From: Thalassia testudinum
Taxonomy: Eukaryota > Streptophyta > Magnoliopsida > Alismatales > Hydrocharitaceae
Direction: 5' to 3'
NCBI GenBank assembly: GCA_037157565.1
Contig: JAZHRO010000063.1
Coordinates: 12,692,001-12,756,000 of the forward strand
Length of the DNA: 64,000 nucleotides
The notes beneath the pieces are model-generated. The model was not told the DNA's origin. It ran no database searches and saw only the letters and a list, made by a program, of their open reading frames with translations. This document shows, piece by piece, positions 11,383 through 21,934 of the stretch (position 1 is the stretch's first letter; every line of letters begins with the position of its first letter). A program made the translations under genes and the position numbers.

Positions 11383-11573
11383 TAAGATACCGGTGTGTGA
11401 TTTTAAGCAAGTAGAGTGAGCGATTGATTTCAAATCTGCATTTCCATAAATGCCTCCTGGAGACGGACCAGGTCTCAAGTCTTGTTATCTTAGAAATTAT
11501 TTTTGTTGATCGTATTTCATAATTGTACTACAATGCATTTCTGATCAAATACGCGCTCTACGATCCCAACAAA

Positions 11574-11591
11574 TGGCACCGTTGTCGGGGA
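11574..11591 (+). promoter_or_regulatory. Element B: primer-binding site (tRNA-Asp-like)
   Basis: TGGCACCGTTGTCGGGGA begins two bases after the 5' LTR. It differs by two transitions from TGGCGCCGTTGCCGGGGA, the complement of the 3' end of plant tRNA-Asp used by Athila-type elements. Confidence 0.8.
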
Positions 11592-13219
11592 GGCAACATC
11601 ATTTTTTATTTTGATCTCTAGAATTATCACTGATAAATCTTCCTCTTCTTGCCTTTTGAAGTGCAGGAAAATAGGGAAAAAATGAGATCTGCATACTCAA
11701 CAAGTGCGGAAAAAAGAAATACTAGGTGCTCATCATATATTTCTTAGTCTAGGTTTGATTTGAGCCTTAGGTTAGATTTCCTTTTAGCAATTTCTTTGGA
11801 AAAGAAAAGGCCTATTTATTTTAGTAAAAAAAAAAGAAAGGTTGTTAGAATAGGTTTCCCTTTTTGAATCTTAGGATTAGTTAGTTACTTTTCAAAAAAA
11901 AAGCAAGAAAAGAAAGAAATTTTGAAAATATTTTGAAAAAAAAATCTTCAAAAAAAATAATCATTTTGGTGGAAAGTTTGAATTTCAAATTCAAACACCT
12001 TTTCAAAAGCTTCCCCACCACCCTCTAATTTTTGGCTAGGCTTCCAATTTTGATTTAAAAATTCAATAGGCGAAAAATTAATGAGCGAAAAATTCTGAAA
12101 TTTAGGGTTGACCTTTATTTTTAAACCACCTTTCAAATGGCACTGCTCATTTGAAAAATTCAAATTACAAAATTTTTAAAAATTCGCGAAGTGCAAGGGG
12201 GTCAGACTGACCCAAATTTGAAAATTTTCAAAATTCAAAAAGCAATTCCGAACAATCCAAAAATCTATTTTGACTAAAAAGGGTGGGGTTTGAAAGTTGA
12301 TCTCATTGACTTTAACTTCCATATTTTTCATGAATTTTTGATGGTCATCTGATACTGTTTCAAAGTAGAAAATCAATCAGGGGTCAAAATTCCTGATCTA
12401 ACCCCCTGACATTTAAAATTCTCTAGAAATTTGGTTGAAATAGTAAAAATTACAAAAAAAATATTCTCTAGAAAGAAAATTGAAAAAAAAAATCTACTTG
12501 CCAAATTTCAACTTATTTGAGTTCCAATTTTCGCTAGAGAGGTATTTTTTATTTCATGGTTTGCTGAAAAAAAAAAACCTAGATTTGCATGAACCCTAGG
12601 TTATACCTTTAGGGTTACATTTTAGAGACCACATTTGGGCTAACCTAGACTTAGTCAAGTCTAGTGTTTAGCCGGTGAGCTTGGTCACCTTGTGAGCCAC
12701 TCACCACAAACCCCAACTGAAGAAAAACATGTTGAAATTAATTTTAAAACACATAAGCAAACCCGAATTTGTTGTCGTACTACTGGGTGGCTTCAACCTC
12801 TCTTGCCGAACCTGGTGACTAAGTCTACGGGGCAGTGTCAAATTACTGCGGCTTGGGGGTAACAGAACAGGAGGTGTGAACCGAAGGAAGAACCTTCCCC
12901 TTTGTCCCCTCGTAACTAGACTGGCTAGGTTAGCTTGAGAGGTAGGAATTACTTTCAGTCGATTGAATGATGAATTTTCTCTTCAGGAATTAGAACTTTA
13001 AACAAAAAATCTAGTCATCTAATCGAAAGGACCATATGATTGATAGGGCCTTAGTCTTATTTGGCTGGTTTCACCAACCAAGGGGTTTGTTGGTGCATGC
13101 TAGGAAGGAGGTCACTCTGACCTCGATTGGTTGGACCTTGGGAGCAGCTCCCAAGGAGGTGAGTCACTTCGCCTTGGCCATCTTCTCCCCCACCCTCTTC
13201 TTCTATCTACTTAGCTGTA
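11592..13219 (+). other. Element B: leader between PBS and ORF
   Basis: This is AT-rich noncoding sequence. The block at about 12831-12970 (including GGAAGAACCTTCCCC and a GGGGG run) is shared with the leaders of D and G. Short open frames on the minus strand (11948-12376) lie in low-complexity T-rich sequence and are not supported. Confidence 0.7.
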
Positions 13220-14866
13220 ATGGCTAACCTGGAATCTGGACCTAATTAGGATCTATAAGAGCTAGACCCACGAGCTTATTTGAGAACCCAGGTCACTGAA
13301 TCAACTCAACCTTGGAATCAGAACCCAAGGTGGCGAAGAGGACTTTTCGCTTCACTTGATCCTTCTCCTCGAGTTACCAAAATGGTTAACCCATATCCTA
13401 ACCCTGGATATTATGACCCATACCAGTCGGTCCCTCAAAGGATTGCATCTTATAACCTAGGATATGGATTTCACACTCTGGCATCTCACCCATGGAATAT
13501 GGGTAGACATGATTCACACCCTGGAACCCCTGAAGAGCTACCAGTGCATATGCGACTGCATTACAGAATATAAAGAGCTATAGCTAGCACTAAGGAAAAG
13601 GCCGCATCCTATCTACACAAAATCCAAGCTATCACTGAGCTGAACCAAAGACAAAGCTGGATTCCATATCAACAAGCTGTGATGGAGCTCCTTCAGGGAA
13701 CAACAGGGATAACAAGGCTAATTGGACAAAATCGGGAAACTCAAGAACTATTGCTTTTGAGATATCAAGTGGAAAATAGCCTTGAAGACCTCGAAGAATC
13801 TGAAACGACTACGTCAGACAGACACACAGGAGATTCTCGGGAGCAGATGCTAGAAGATAATTCAGGAAAAGGAGAATCTTGCTTGGATATGAGACAGGAG
13901 TAGGAAATGTTTCGAATGGGTTCATTTGTGAACTCCATTCAAGAAACTAAGGAAAGGATTGATATCTCTAGGACTGAGCCACAATCAGATTATCATGAAT
14001 CCTAGAAGATACCTCTTGGGTTAGATAACCCAATTGTGATAAGGGAAGTAGATCCATTTGAGGATATGGATCTTGAGGCAAACATTACATGTGACACTAC
14101 TGATCAATCTAGGCCACTTCCCATTATAGGTGAACCTATGCTAGAGCCAACATCTTCTGATTTGCACTCTTCCTCTTTCACCTACATACCTAATTCGAAT
14201 GATAGAGATTCTGAGATGACACTTTCTATCCCTGATCCTGACATCCAAAGACCAGAAGTAGCTATGGATGTTTTGATCGAAGAAATGGATATGCTACATG
14301 AGGTAGGAATTACTGAGGAGCCCAACGCATACGAGGGTGAAGCTTTAAGTAGAATGAGCTAGGGATGCACCCACCATCCTAGTCGATCTAATGGATGGAT
14401 TGACTCCAAGCCAGAAGAGTCAACCTCTGATGAATCAGAGATGAGTACTAATGAGGATGAAGTAATTTCTGATGACGATTTTAGTGACCTCCCCACAAAT
14501 CTACTTTCATGGATACCCCTATATGATCCAGAACCTAGAGAGGACATGATCTTTGATGTCAATTATCGTTATGAGGATCCCTATGACTTAGATTTTGGTT
14601 CTGAGATACATGTTGATCTCCTCCCTCAGCAACTTCCTACTGAATTGTGGGACATTATAAATCAGCTGAATCAACATCATGACTCACCCTTTAATTATCC
14701 TCTATCTTCCACAACAACTCCACACTTTCTTATAGCTAGACTTTTTTGAGTAGGGGTGCACAATCAGTTGGTTCGCATCTCCAGACCACTGATTCTAGGA
14801 GCATACGAGCACATCCTTTTGTTAATCTTGACCAACTCCTATGCTAGAACTGATACATCTAATTGA
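13220..14866 (+). pseudogene. Element B: ~548-codon ORF of unknown function, with in-frame stops
   Basis: I do not recognise this protein. One frame runs from ATG 13220 to TGA 14864-14866, interrupted only by in-frame stops (including codons 118 and 381, and 14747-14749) and no frameshift. The start is chosen because D has the same ATG context and length (42611-44254). The N-terminal third is rich in Pro, Tyr, Asn and Trp (PWNQNPRWRRG, NPYPNPGYYDPY). The middle (about codons 150-220) looks helical or coiled-coil, with ELLQGTTGITRLIGQNRET and LEDLEESE. The C-terminal half is strongly acidic (DEDEVISDDDFSDL style). The end has VGVHNQLVRI. There is no CCHC knuckle and no protease or polymerase motif. 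It could be a highly diverged gag-like protein or a novel protein of parasitic elements. Confidence 0.75.
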
Positions 14867-16855
14867 GTTCTCGCCCAGCTGGAGGCATTAAACACATCAT
14901 CTACCTCATATTCTACCATCACCCTATACATACTCAGTTTATACATAGCTTATTTTTCTTTTAAGCATATTTCCCATTTGCATATTGCATACTGTTAGGT
15001 GTGCTGGTGCTGAACGTTAAACTTCGGGAGCAATTCTAGGTGATTTCTACCCATTTACTCATTGCTGTATTTATTTTCTTTTATATTCATGCTTGAGGAC
15101 ATGCAAAAACTTAGGCATGTGGGGGTAGATAAGACAAAACTGAAAAATTTTATGCCAACATTTAGGAAAACCTTGGAGCCGCATGTCAAATGTACTTTAA
15201 GACCCTAAAAAAAAAAAGAACAATCGACTCCACCTCCAATGCTTGCATTGGAGCGAAAAATCATTTGCAACAGCCACTTTTAACTCACCCGCTCACCTTT
15301 TGTTCTAAATTTGGGCTCAAGCTGAATGTAACTTGATAAGGAAAATTTTATGAAGTACGAATATAAGAGGTTACTTGTTTATAGCATATATACATAGTGC
15401 ATCCATGAATAAGATTATCTTATTAAGAGAATGAATTAGAGATTTTATCCTCTAGTTGGTTCCTGCAATTTGGAATCCAGTATAATTTTTCACTCACACG
15501 TAGAATTTGCAATGGATTCACGGTGAAGGCTGAGAAATGTCCTTAGTCTGTTGAGAAGAAGTAATGCTTCTTCTCTTGAACCCGTCGACAATGTTTTGGG
15601 AGTCAGGCAGATTTTTTTCCAAAAATCCACCAAATAGTGTGAGATGAGAGTAGAATGTACTGGTGCCCTAAGATTAGTGTAAGGAATCTGGAATCCTAGA
15701 TAATTAGGTGTTGATACTCAGAGATTAGGCATAGTTTTCACTCTCAGTTCTTGTGTAGACATTTTTGTGTGAAATATTGAGAGCCACCAAATAAGGCAAA
15801 TACGTGGAGAGAGAGTTTTCATAAAACTAGGGCTAAGATGGATGGTTACGACCATTCTTTATGGAATCCTTGGCTAAAGGAGGGTATTGATGTCAAGGTC
15901 AAAAATACACCATCCTATCTATCTCTCCCGGTACAGTGAATAGGCACTTCCACCAAATAAGCCACCCAATGTCTCTTGAGTACCACCAATCCCTAATAAT
16001 GACTCCTCAATAAAGTTCATGAATGTATGCTAGCTTGTGTTGTGTTGAAAAAAAAAATTATACATAGAAGAAAAGGGAAGAAAAAAAAATGAAAAAAAAG
16101 AAAAATTGAAAAATAAAAAAATTAGAAAAAGAAGAAAAAGCAAAGATAAAGAGTGTGTGAATATTTAGTGTTTATTTCAGTTGTATTGAGGCATTACCAT
16201 CAAATAAATTTCAGATCCACCAAATAAGGCCTTAACCTATCTTTCTTTGTTTCTGACCACCTGAATACTGGCTGAGGAATTCCGACATAGTGTCAAGGTT
16301 ATGGAACTCAATTAAAGTGTTAATGCCAAGTGAGACCACCAAATGCGGATCATATGTGAGAATTTGGTGAGATTGTGAGCTCTAAGAAAAAAAATATAGA
16401 GAAAGAGAGAATGAATACAAAGGAACCAAAAGAGAGCATAGTTTTTCTCTTCTTTCTTTGAGTTGAGCTACTTGATAATCTAGGAATCTAGATTCTGAAA
16501 TACTAATCTCTATGTAGCACCAAGTGAGAGTGAGCCACCAAATAAACACCCGTATCCCTCAGACATTCTCTACTCAAGCTTAAAGCCACGGTGGAATTCA
16601 TAGAATATCTTGAATACTCCGAGGGAAGAAGTCCGCTTGTCCTGCTAGAATTTTACTAGGGGTCAAGTACAAGCTTTAGAGGTGAATCAGATCTTTCACT
16701 CTAATCCGTTGCAAAAGCTATATGGCTACACTTTCACGATTGTCTGGATTTCTAGAGCATAGGATGAAAGCAAAAAGGAGAAAAATCTCTAGGCATACAC
16801 TTGATAAAATAATCAATCCCTTAGGGACCCTTCTGTGAATAATTTTGTCTCTCAT
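14867..16855 (+). other. Element B: 3' noncoding region with reiterated CCACCAAATA
   Basis: Just after the ORF comes the post-ORF motif (about 14875-14898, GGCATTAAACACATCA). An internal polypurine-tract-like site follows (GAGGACATG at 15094-15102, then AGGCATGTGGGGGTAGA at 15113-15129). The motif CCACCAAATA(A) or a one-base variant appears about seven times between 15627 and 16545. A purine-rich low-complexity stretch lies at 16046-16140. No gene is seen. Confidence 0.7.
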
Positions 16856-16890
16856 TTGCTAGGGACTAGCAAGATTTAGGCATGGGGGTA
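16856..16890 (+). promoter_or_regulatory. Element B: hairpin and polypurine tract
   Basis: TTGCTAG-GGA-CTAGCAA (16856-16872) is followed by GATTTAGGCATGGGGGTA, which touches the 3' LTR start at 16891. This is the standard place for the plus-strand primer. Confidence 0.85.
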
Positions 16891-19193
16891 TGATTGCATA
16901 GCAATCATAGGTTTTAATTTACCTAAATTAGGTTAGGACATAGCATAAGTTAGGGTAATTCATGCATGCATAAGCATTACTAGCACCTTTACTGCTTTCT
17001 TTTAGCTATGCATAAAATAATGCTATAATGTACTGATTAGATGCATTATGTCAATTGCAGGTAATAAGCTAATCAGAAGCTAGATCAAAAGCTGGATCTA
17101 AAGCTGGATATGAAGAATAAAGAATAACTGGTGTTGCAGCAGAGCTGGAGCAGATACCTAGATTAGATGCAGAAGAGAATAATGTAAGGGAGTTAAGGTA
17201 TGCTATTCTATTAAATAGGAATAAAGCAATAAATTGTGAAGAACTTACCCCATCCTAGTCCTACGATAGCCTAAAAGCTTCCCTAAGCCTTAGCCACTCT
17301 TAGATTAGGTCACCGCACCATAGGAAACCTTAAAACCCTAATTCCAGCCTCTATCTGGATGTCCAAATGGGTTATAGGATGTCCAAAACCCTTAGCCAAC
17401 TCCCACACACCTTAAACCCACTTCTACAGTGTTATTCGACGTCCTGACACTTGGTTAGATGTCCAATTTCTGGAGAATACCCAAGATAGAACCTAGAATC
17501 CCTCCTGACTCTGATTGGACATCCAGACAATAAGTCTGGACTTCTAACTTTTCATTATAAGACATCTGATAACTTTATTAGACGTCCAGAACTGCCCTCG
17601 AGACCTCATTTTGAGATTCAGGCCTTGATCTTAGATCTTTAGCTCCCTAAACCCAAATCTATCCCCCTAGGAACCTAAATTAAGGTGCCCTAACCCTAGT
17701 ACATCACCTTTAGAGCTCCCTAAGGACCTAATTAGTTCCTCACTAAACCTAAGTGACTTGGATCATGGTCAATTTCTTCAATCTATTCAATTGGACTCAT
17801 TGAGTCCAATTGAGCCTGATCTCAGCACACATTATCCAATTGAAATCAGTGAGAGTACAATTTACCTTGACTTGACTTAATTGAGTTATTTTACTCTCAA
17901 TTAGGTTTCCACACATGCAATTAAATTTGTATTAAGTTTAATTGCACTTTACCTTAGTGAATTAGGGTTTACAACCCTAATTTGAGACCTACCTTGACCT
18001 AAACCCACTAGAAACTAACCTAATCAACCTAGCCACCTATGTTTCGATGCATTCACAAACACAAACACCCATTCACACACACACTCCCACCTAGAGTTCT
18101 CTAGAATTCTCTTCAAGGTGGCTCCACTCTTGGTTGCTAAAATTAGAAACCAAGAGGCATTCAATTTTTAGATCCACAAATGGTGGATCTAAAAACCACT
18201 TTGGCCGGCCACACTTGGGGATCTCTCTATAGAGTTCCACACTTCTCTAGAGAGTCTCCCTTAGGTCTATAAAAAGACCTAAGGGGTGGCACTTTGCAAC
18301 AATCCACTGTTGGCTCCATTTTAGCTTAGCTTCATTCCACCTCCACTCCACCTTCACGAGTAGCTTCACCATGGCCACAACCATCTCCATGCCAAGATGT
18401 TGGATCACCTTCTCAAACTCTCTCCAGGGGTCGACCTAAGCACCATTGGTCACCCCTCCTCCTCTCAACCAAGTCAAAGGCCATTGAAGCCCTACTCTGA
18501 ATGCCCTTAGTTCTGCCATAACTCTTTACAGTTTTACTGCATTATTTACTACTTAATAGTAGCTCTATATTCTCCCCCAATGATGCATGCATAATCCCCC
18601 CGTAGATTCATGTATGCAATCATTTTCTGCTAGCTAGATTTGTGCTTCCAAGCATTCCTCTATAAGCTTTCCACGAGCTTCATGTTGCAAACACCATCAT
18701 GAATCAAAGAAAATCTTTTTCTATATATATATATCTATGAGTGAAAATCACCATGAGCCTTGTTGCAATATTTTTTTTGTGTGATTGAAGTTGCTTGCTC
18801 TTAATTACTATCTCTTACAACTAGGATGTCGGTACCTGAAAATATCGAGGATCTAACTATTAACGCATTTTCCTTAAGTAGGCACCACATAACTAGAATC
18901 GTGCGCACTGAAACTCACACTTTCACGTTTGTCATCTACCTAACACATGCACACGTAATTAGGGTTAATAATGAAAGTGGCCAAACACTAATTCGACGAT
19001 TAGAAATTGGCGTGCGATTTTAAGCAAGTAGAGTGAGGGAGATCGATTTCAAATCTGCATTTCCATAAATGCCTCCCGGAGATGAACGACCGAGACTCAA
19101 GTCTCGTTATCTTAGAAATTATTTTTGTTGATCGTATTTCGCAACTGTACTACGACACATTTTTGATCAAATACAGGCACTACGATCCCAACA
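16891..19193 (+). repeat. Element B: 3' LTR
   Basis: The LTR is 2,303 bases and pairs with 9322-11571. It starts with the dyad TGATTGC-ATA-GCAATCA and ends CCAACA. The TATA box in its dyad is at 18260-18283, with an 11-base inverted repeat TTTAGATCCAC / GTGGATCTAAA just upstream (about 18173-18199). The small frame at 18826-19023 matches the one in the 5' LTR. Confidence 0.9.
18260..18283 (+). promoter_or_regulatory. Element B 3' LTR promoter: TATA box inside a dyad
   Basis: CTTAGGTCT and AGACCTAAG flank ATAAAA, identical to the copy at 10645-10668. Confidence 0.65.
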
Positions 19194-19198
19194 ACAAG

Positions 19199-20505
19199 TA
19201 ATCACAAGATAGAAAAGAGATCAAATGTGATGTATTGCATGAATGTCTATTACAACAATCTACGAAAGCATAAAAAGAGTGGGAGGTGAGAAGAAATCTC
19301 TCGAATTGGCTGTTTGGCGAGACGACGGCACCTGGTGGAAGCTCAGATGGAGGAGAGGAGCGGGACGACGGGGGTGAGATGCAGGAGGATGTCGAGTAGA
19401 GGAAACCTTCGATGTGTCTCCAGAATGGAGGTAAGAAGGTGGAGATGATCTGCTACCGGAATGGAGGTGGGAGGACGGCTCCAAGGTGACCTATGAATGG
19501 GGATGGGAAGATGGATTAATATTTGGTGGGGCAGAGGTTCACTATACAAATAGGCACCTTGGGAGCTTGAGAGAAAGCTCTAATAGAGCGTTGGTAGGCT
19601 TGCTAGAGCTTGGGAATAGGTAGAGTAGAGTAGGTAGAGATGTCTTGGAAGGGAGGGGGTGTTGATCCATTTATAGTGGAAAAGAAGAGGCAAAAAATAG
19701 GCATGGGACCATTAGTGACCTCTAGGCCGTCGCTGGAAGCATCACTATAGACAGCTCATGCATGCTTACGCCCATAGCTGGCTTTGCTGGCGCACGAAGA
19801 ATTAGCGACAGCTGTAAGCATCACTGTATGCCCAGCTCATGCTTCGCTATAGGCTGGCACAAACCGAGCATGCGCCCACCCCATGCTCTGTTGGCACTAA
19901 CTATGCTGTGCCTGCTCATGCATGCGGATTGCGTGGCAGCTCACTGGTGTGCACTGGCATGTGCACTCAATTAAGAATGGGGGGGCTGCAGGGATTCGAA
20001 CCCGCACCCCTCCCTTACGTACCGCCGCCCCACCCACTACGCTAAGCCTTCATATGCATCTCTAGGAGTTTGCAGCTGCGTGGTGCAACGAGCTCTCAAC
20101 GGTTGGATTTGCATCCAACAGCTAAGATCACTTGATGGGTAGCCTTTGAAGATGTGGTGGGTGGCTGTGGGCGCTCCAGATGGTGCCACATGGCACCATC
20201 TAGGCCATCCACACTTCATTGCTTGCAGAGGATGCCACGATGCCCGGATCGAGTTTATTTTTACGTTGTCGAACTGCGATCGACACTCCGGATTCATCTA
20301 TATGGTCAAATTTTTCATCCGAAGTCTGTAAGGATGTCGCATTACCTCCTGGCCATATAAAATGAAGGAATTAATATACAAAACATACAACTATCCTAAA
20401 TGCCCTGCAATGAATGTTATGCAATATTTATAACATGATATGCAATGCTAAACCTAGGAACTATCATAAATAAGCAATTTACCATGAATTCATATGTGTT
20501 CATCA
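19199..20505 (-). repeat. Element G: 3' LTR, right part
   Basis: This continues the LTR interrupted at 9321; together the two parts make about 1,530 bases, against 1,522 in the 5' LTR. A TATA box (TATAAAT, minus) is at 19669-19675. The U3 start (minus TGATGAACACATATG) is at 20505, next to the polypurine tract. A tRNA-like stretch is at 19979-20047. Small open frames on both strands are not supported as genes. Confidence 0.9.
19979..20047 (-). repeat. tRNA-like stretch with Pol III A and B boxes in the G 3' LTR
   Basis: The minus strand reads GGCTTAGCGTAGTGGGTGG (A-box-like, 20029-20047), then after about 30 bases GGTTCGAATCC (a perfect B box, 19992-20002), then CCTGCAGCCCCCCC. It lies in the sense orientation of G. 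The matching stretch in the 5' LTR (58795-58857) has GGTTCACATCC. It resembles the head of a tRNA-derived SINE or a captured tRNA. It lacks a convincing complete cloverleaf, so I do not call it a tRNA gene. Confidence 0.55.
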
Positions 20506-21934
20506 TATCCCCATGCTCACTTTTTACTAGTCCTTAGAAAAATTAACCAAAATGCTATGTATAAAAGTAGAGTCAGGGTTCGAGTATTTTGGCAAAATTC
20601 ATTGATTGCTTTAGAAAATCTCAACCCTAAGACCTAATTACAAAAACACAACAGTGACTGGGTACCTACCAGAATGCAGACCGTCCAAGCCCTCGCCTTA
20701 TTTGAGAAGAGACGATATAAAATTTTTTTTTCTCATTTTTTCTTCTTTTCTAATTTTTTTGTACTTTCAGAGTTTGAGAGTTCCGAGATAACTTTTTACG
20801 GCTACCCGACCCGCCCAAGACTCGAAAAGGACTCTAAGTGCTAAGTATCTTATGAAAATAGTGAAAGACTCACTAGATGGCCGTTAAAATGGACTTCGGG
20901 TTTCTACAAACCTAGGTGATCTTGCCTAAAGGTTTATCTTTTCGATTAGTAGCTTTCTTCCTACTTTTATTTATGAGGTCAACACAAAGGCGAACCTAGT
21001 GTATATCTCCCTTGTTTATTCTACTTCCCCACTTCTTCCCAAAGTGTTTTGGGAATTATTATGCTTTTTTTTTGTTAGCTAGGTTATGGACAATCAGCCG
21101 ATGAGCTGTTACCACCAACAACTTGGCAGCCATACTCTTGCGAAGTGTGGTTTTATTTGTTTTTTTATTTTCACCTTTTTCTATTTTTTTCTCTATATTT
21201 TCTCTTTTTTTTTCTTATGTTGGTGGCTTTCCTGATCTAAGATTTACCTAATGGCAGTATAATGAAAATGGTCTTGTGACTAGGCTCTAGACAACCGACT
21301 GATGAGTTGTTACCATCGACAACTTGCCAGCCATACCACCCTAGATAGTTCATTAGCTACCCAATTTCTGAAGAAACTGCCGAAAAGTGAGTCAGTGCAA
21401 GGAAATGTGTGTAGATTCTTAGGCTTAAAGTCCCCCCAAATCAGAGGGTGGGTTGATAAGTCGCATACTTATCATCCCAAATTATTTACCAAATTAAAAT
21501 GAATTTTAGTTGGCGAGAACTCCAGACTAAGTCCACATTTGAGTGGACACCCGGGCTAATTAAGCCCGAAGACCTGAAGAGTCTAAGTATTCAGGTCTCA
21601 AAGTATCAATTCCTAAAGTTTGCAACTCTAAGTTCTCATCTCCTAATTCTAATTTCTTTTTTGTCTTTTTAAATTTTGAATTTTTGTCTTTTTTTTCTTA
21701 AAAATGAATCAAATAGCAGGAAATTATTGTTATAGCTGAAAAAAAGGCTATGAAATATGTCCATCGCCCCATGCTTTGCTATTACAATGTCCTCATTGTG
21801 AAAAATGAAAGCATGCAAGAGAATAGAAGTGGAAGAATAGCACTTGGTTTCCGTGAGACTCTAGTCAACTTGGAACAGTCTTTACATGTGCTGAGTTTAG
21901 TGCCTTCTGCTGGGTGATGATCAGCCCCCGGTGG
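20506..21934 (-). other. Element G: 3' noncoding region
   Basis: In minus-strand order: the post-ORF motif (about 21888-21918, GGCACTAAACTCAGCA), an internal polypurine-tract-like site (21761-21774, with a GAGGACATT box at 21786-21797), two related repeats (21101-21135 and 21301-21332) flanking a polypyrimidine run (about 21150-21222), a degenerate hairpin (20524-20539) and the terminal polypurine tract (20506-20520, GTGAGCATGGGGATA). No gene is seen. Confidence 0.75.

Larger units (their letters stand above)
9322..11571 (+). repeat. Element B: 5' LTR
   Basis: The LTR is 2,250 bases and aligns throughout with 16891-19193, with scattered substitutions. It begins TGATGGCGTCGCAATCA and ends CCCAACA. 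The U3 part holds many dyads: ATCTGGA/TCCAGAT near 9765-9780, a 12-base inverted repeat with a one-base spacer at 10195-10219 (CAATTGGACTCA / TGAGTCCAATTG), and a set of hairpins just before the TATA box. Simple CA repeats lie near 10460. Confidence 0.9.
9322..19193 (+). mobile_element. Element B: complete non-autonomous LTR element
   Basis: This is a full structural element of 9.87 kb, bounded by TSD ACAAG (9317-9321 and 19194-19198) with LTRs beginning TG and ending CA. It has a 5' LTR (9322-11571), PBS, long leader, one degenerate ORF of unknown function (13220-14866), a long 3' noncoding region, a polypurine tract and a 3' LTR (16891-19193). No gag, protease, RT or integrase sequence is visible, so it would have depended on another element. 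D at 38351-48170 is the same family in the opposite orientation. Confidence 0.9.

Noticed and set aside
9322..19193. Host gene with introns inside B
   Set aside because: The ORF pieces share one frame without introns, lie between a PBS and a polypurine tract, and recur in D at the same place.
19979..20047. A true tRNA gene
   Set aside because: A and B boxes are present, but I could not build a full cloverleaf with a paired acceptor stem, and the copy in the other LTR has a decayed B box. Kept as a tRNA-like repeat.
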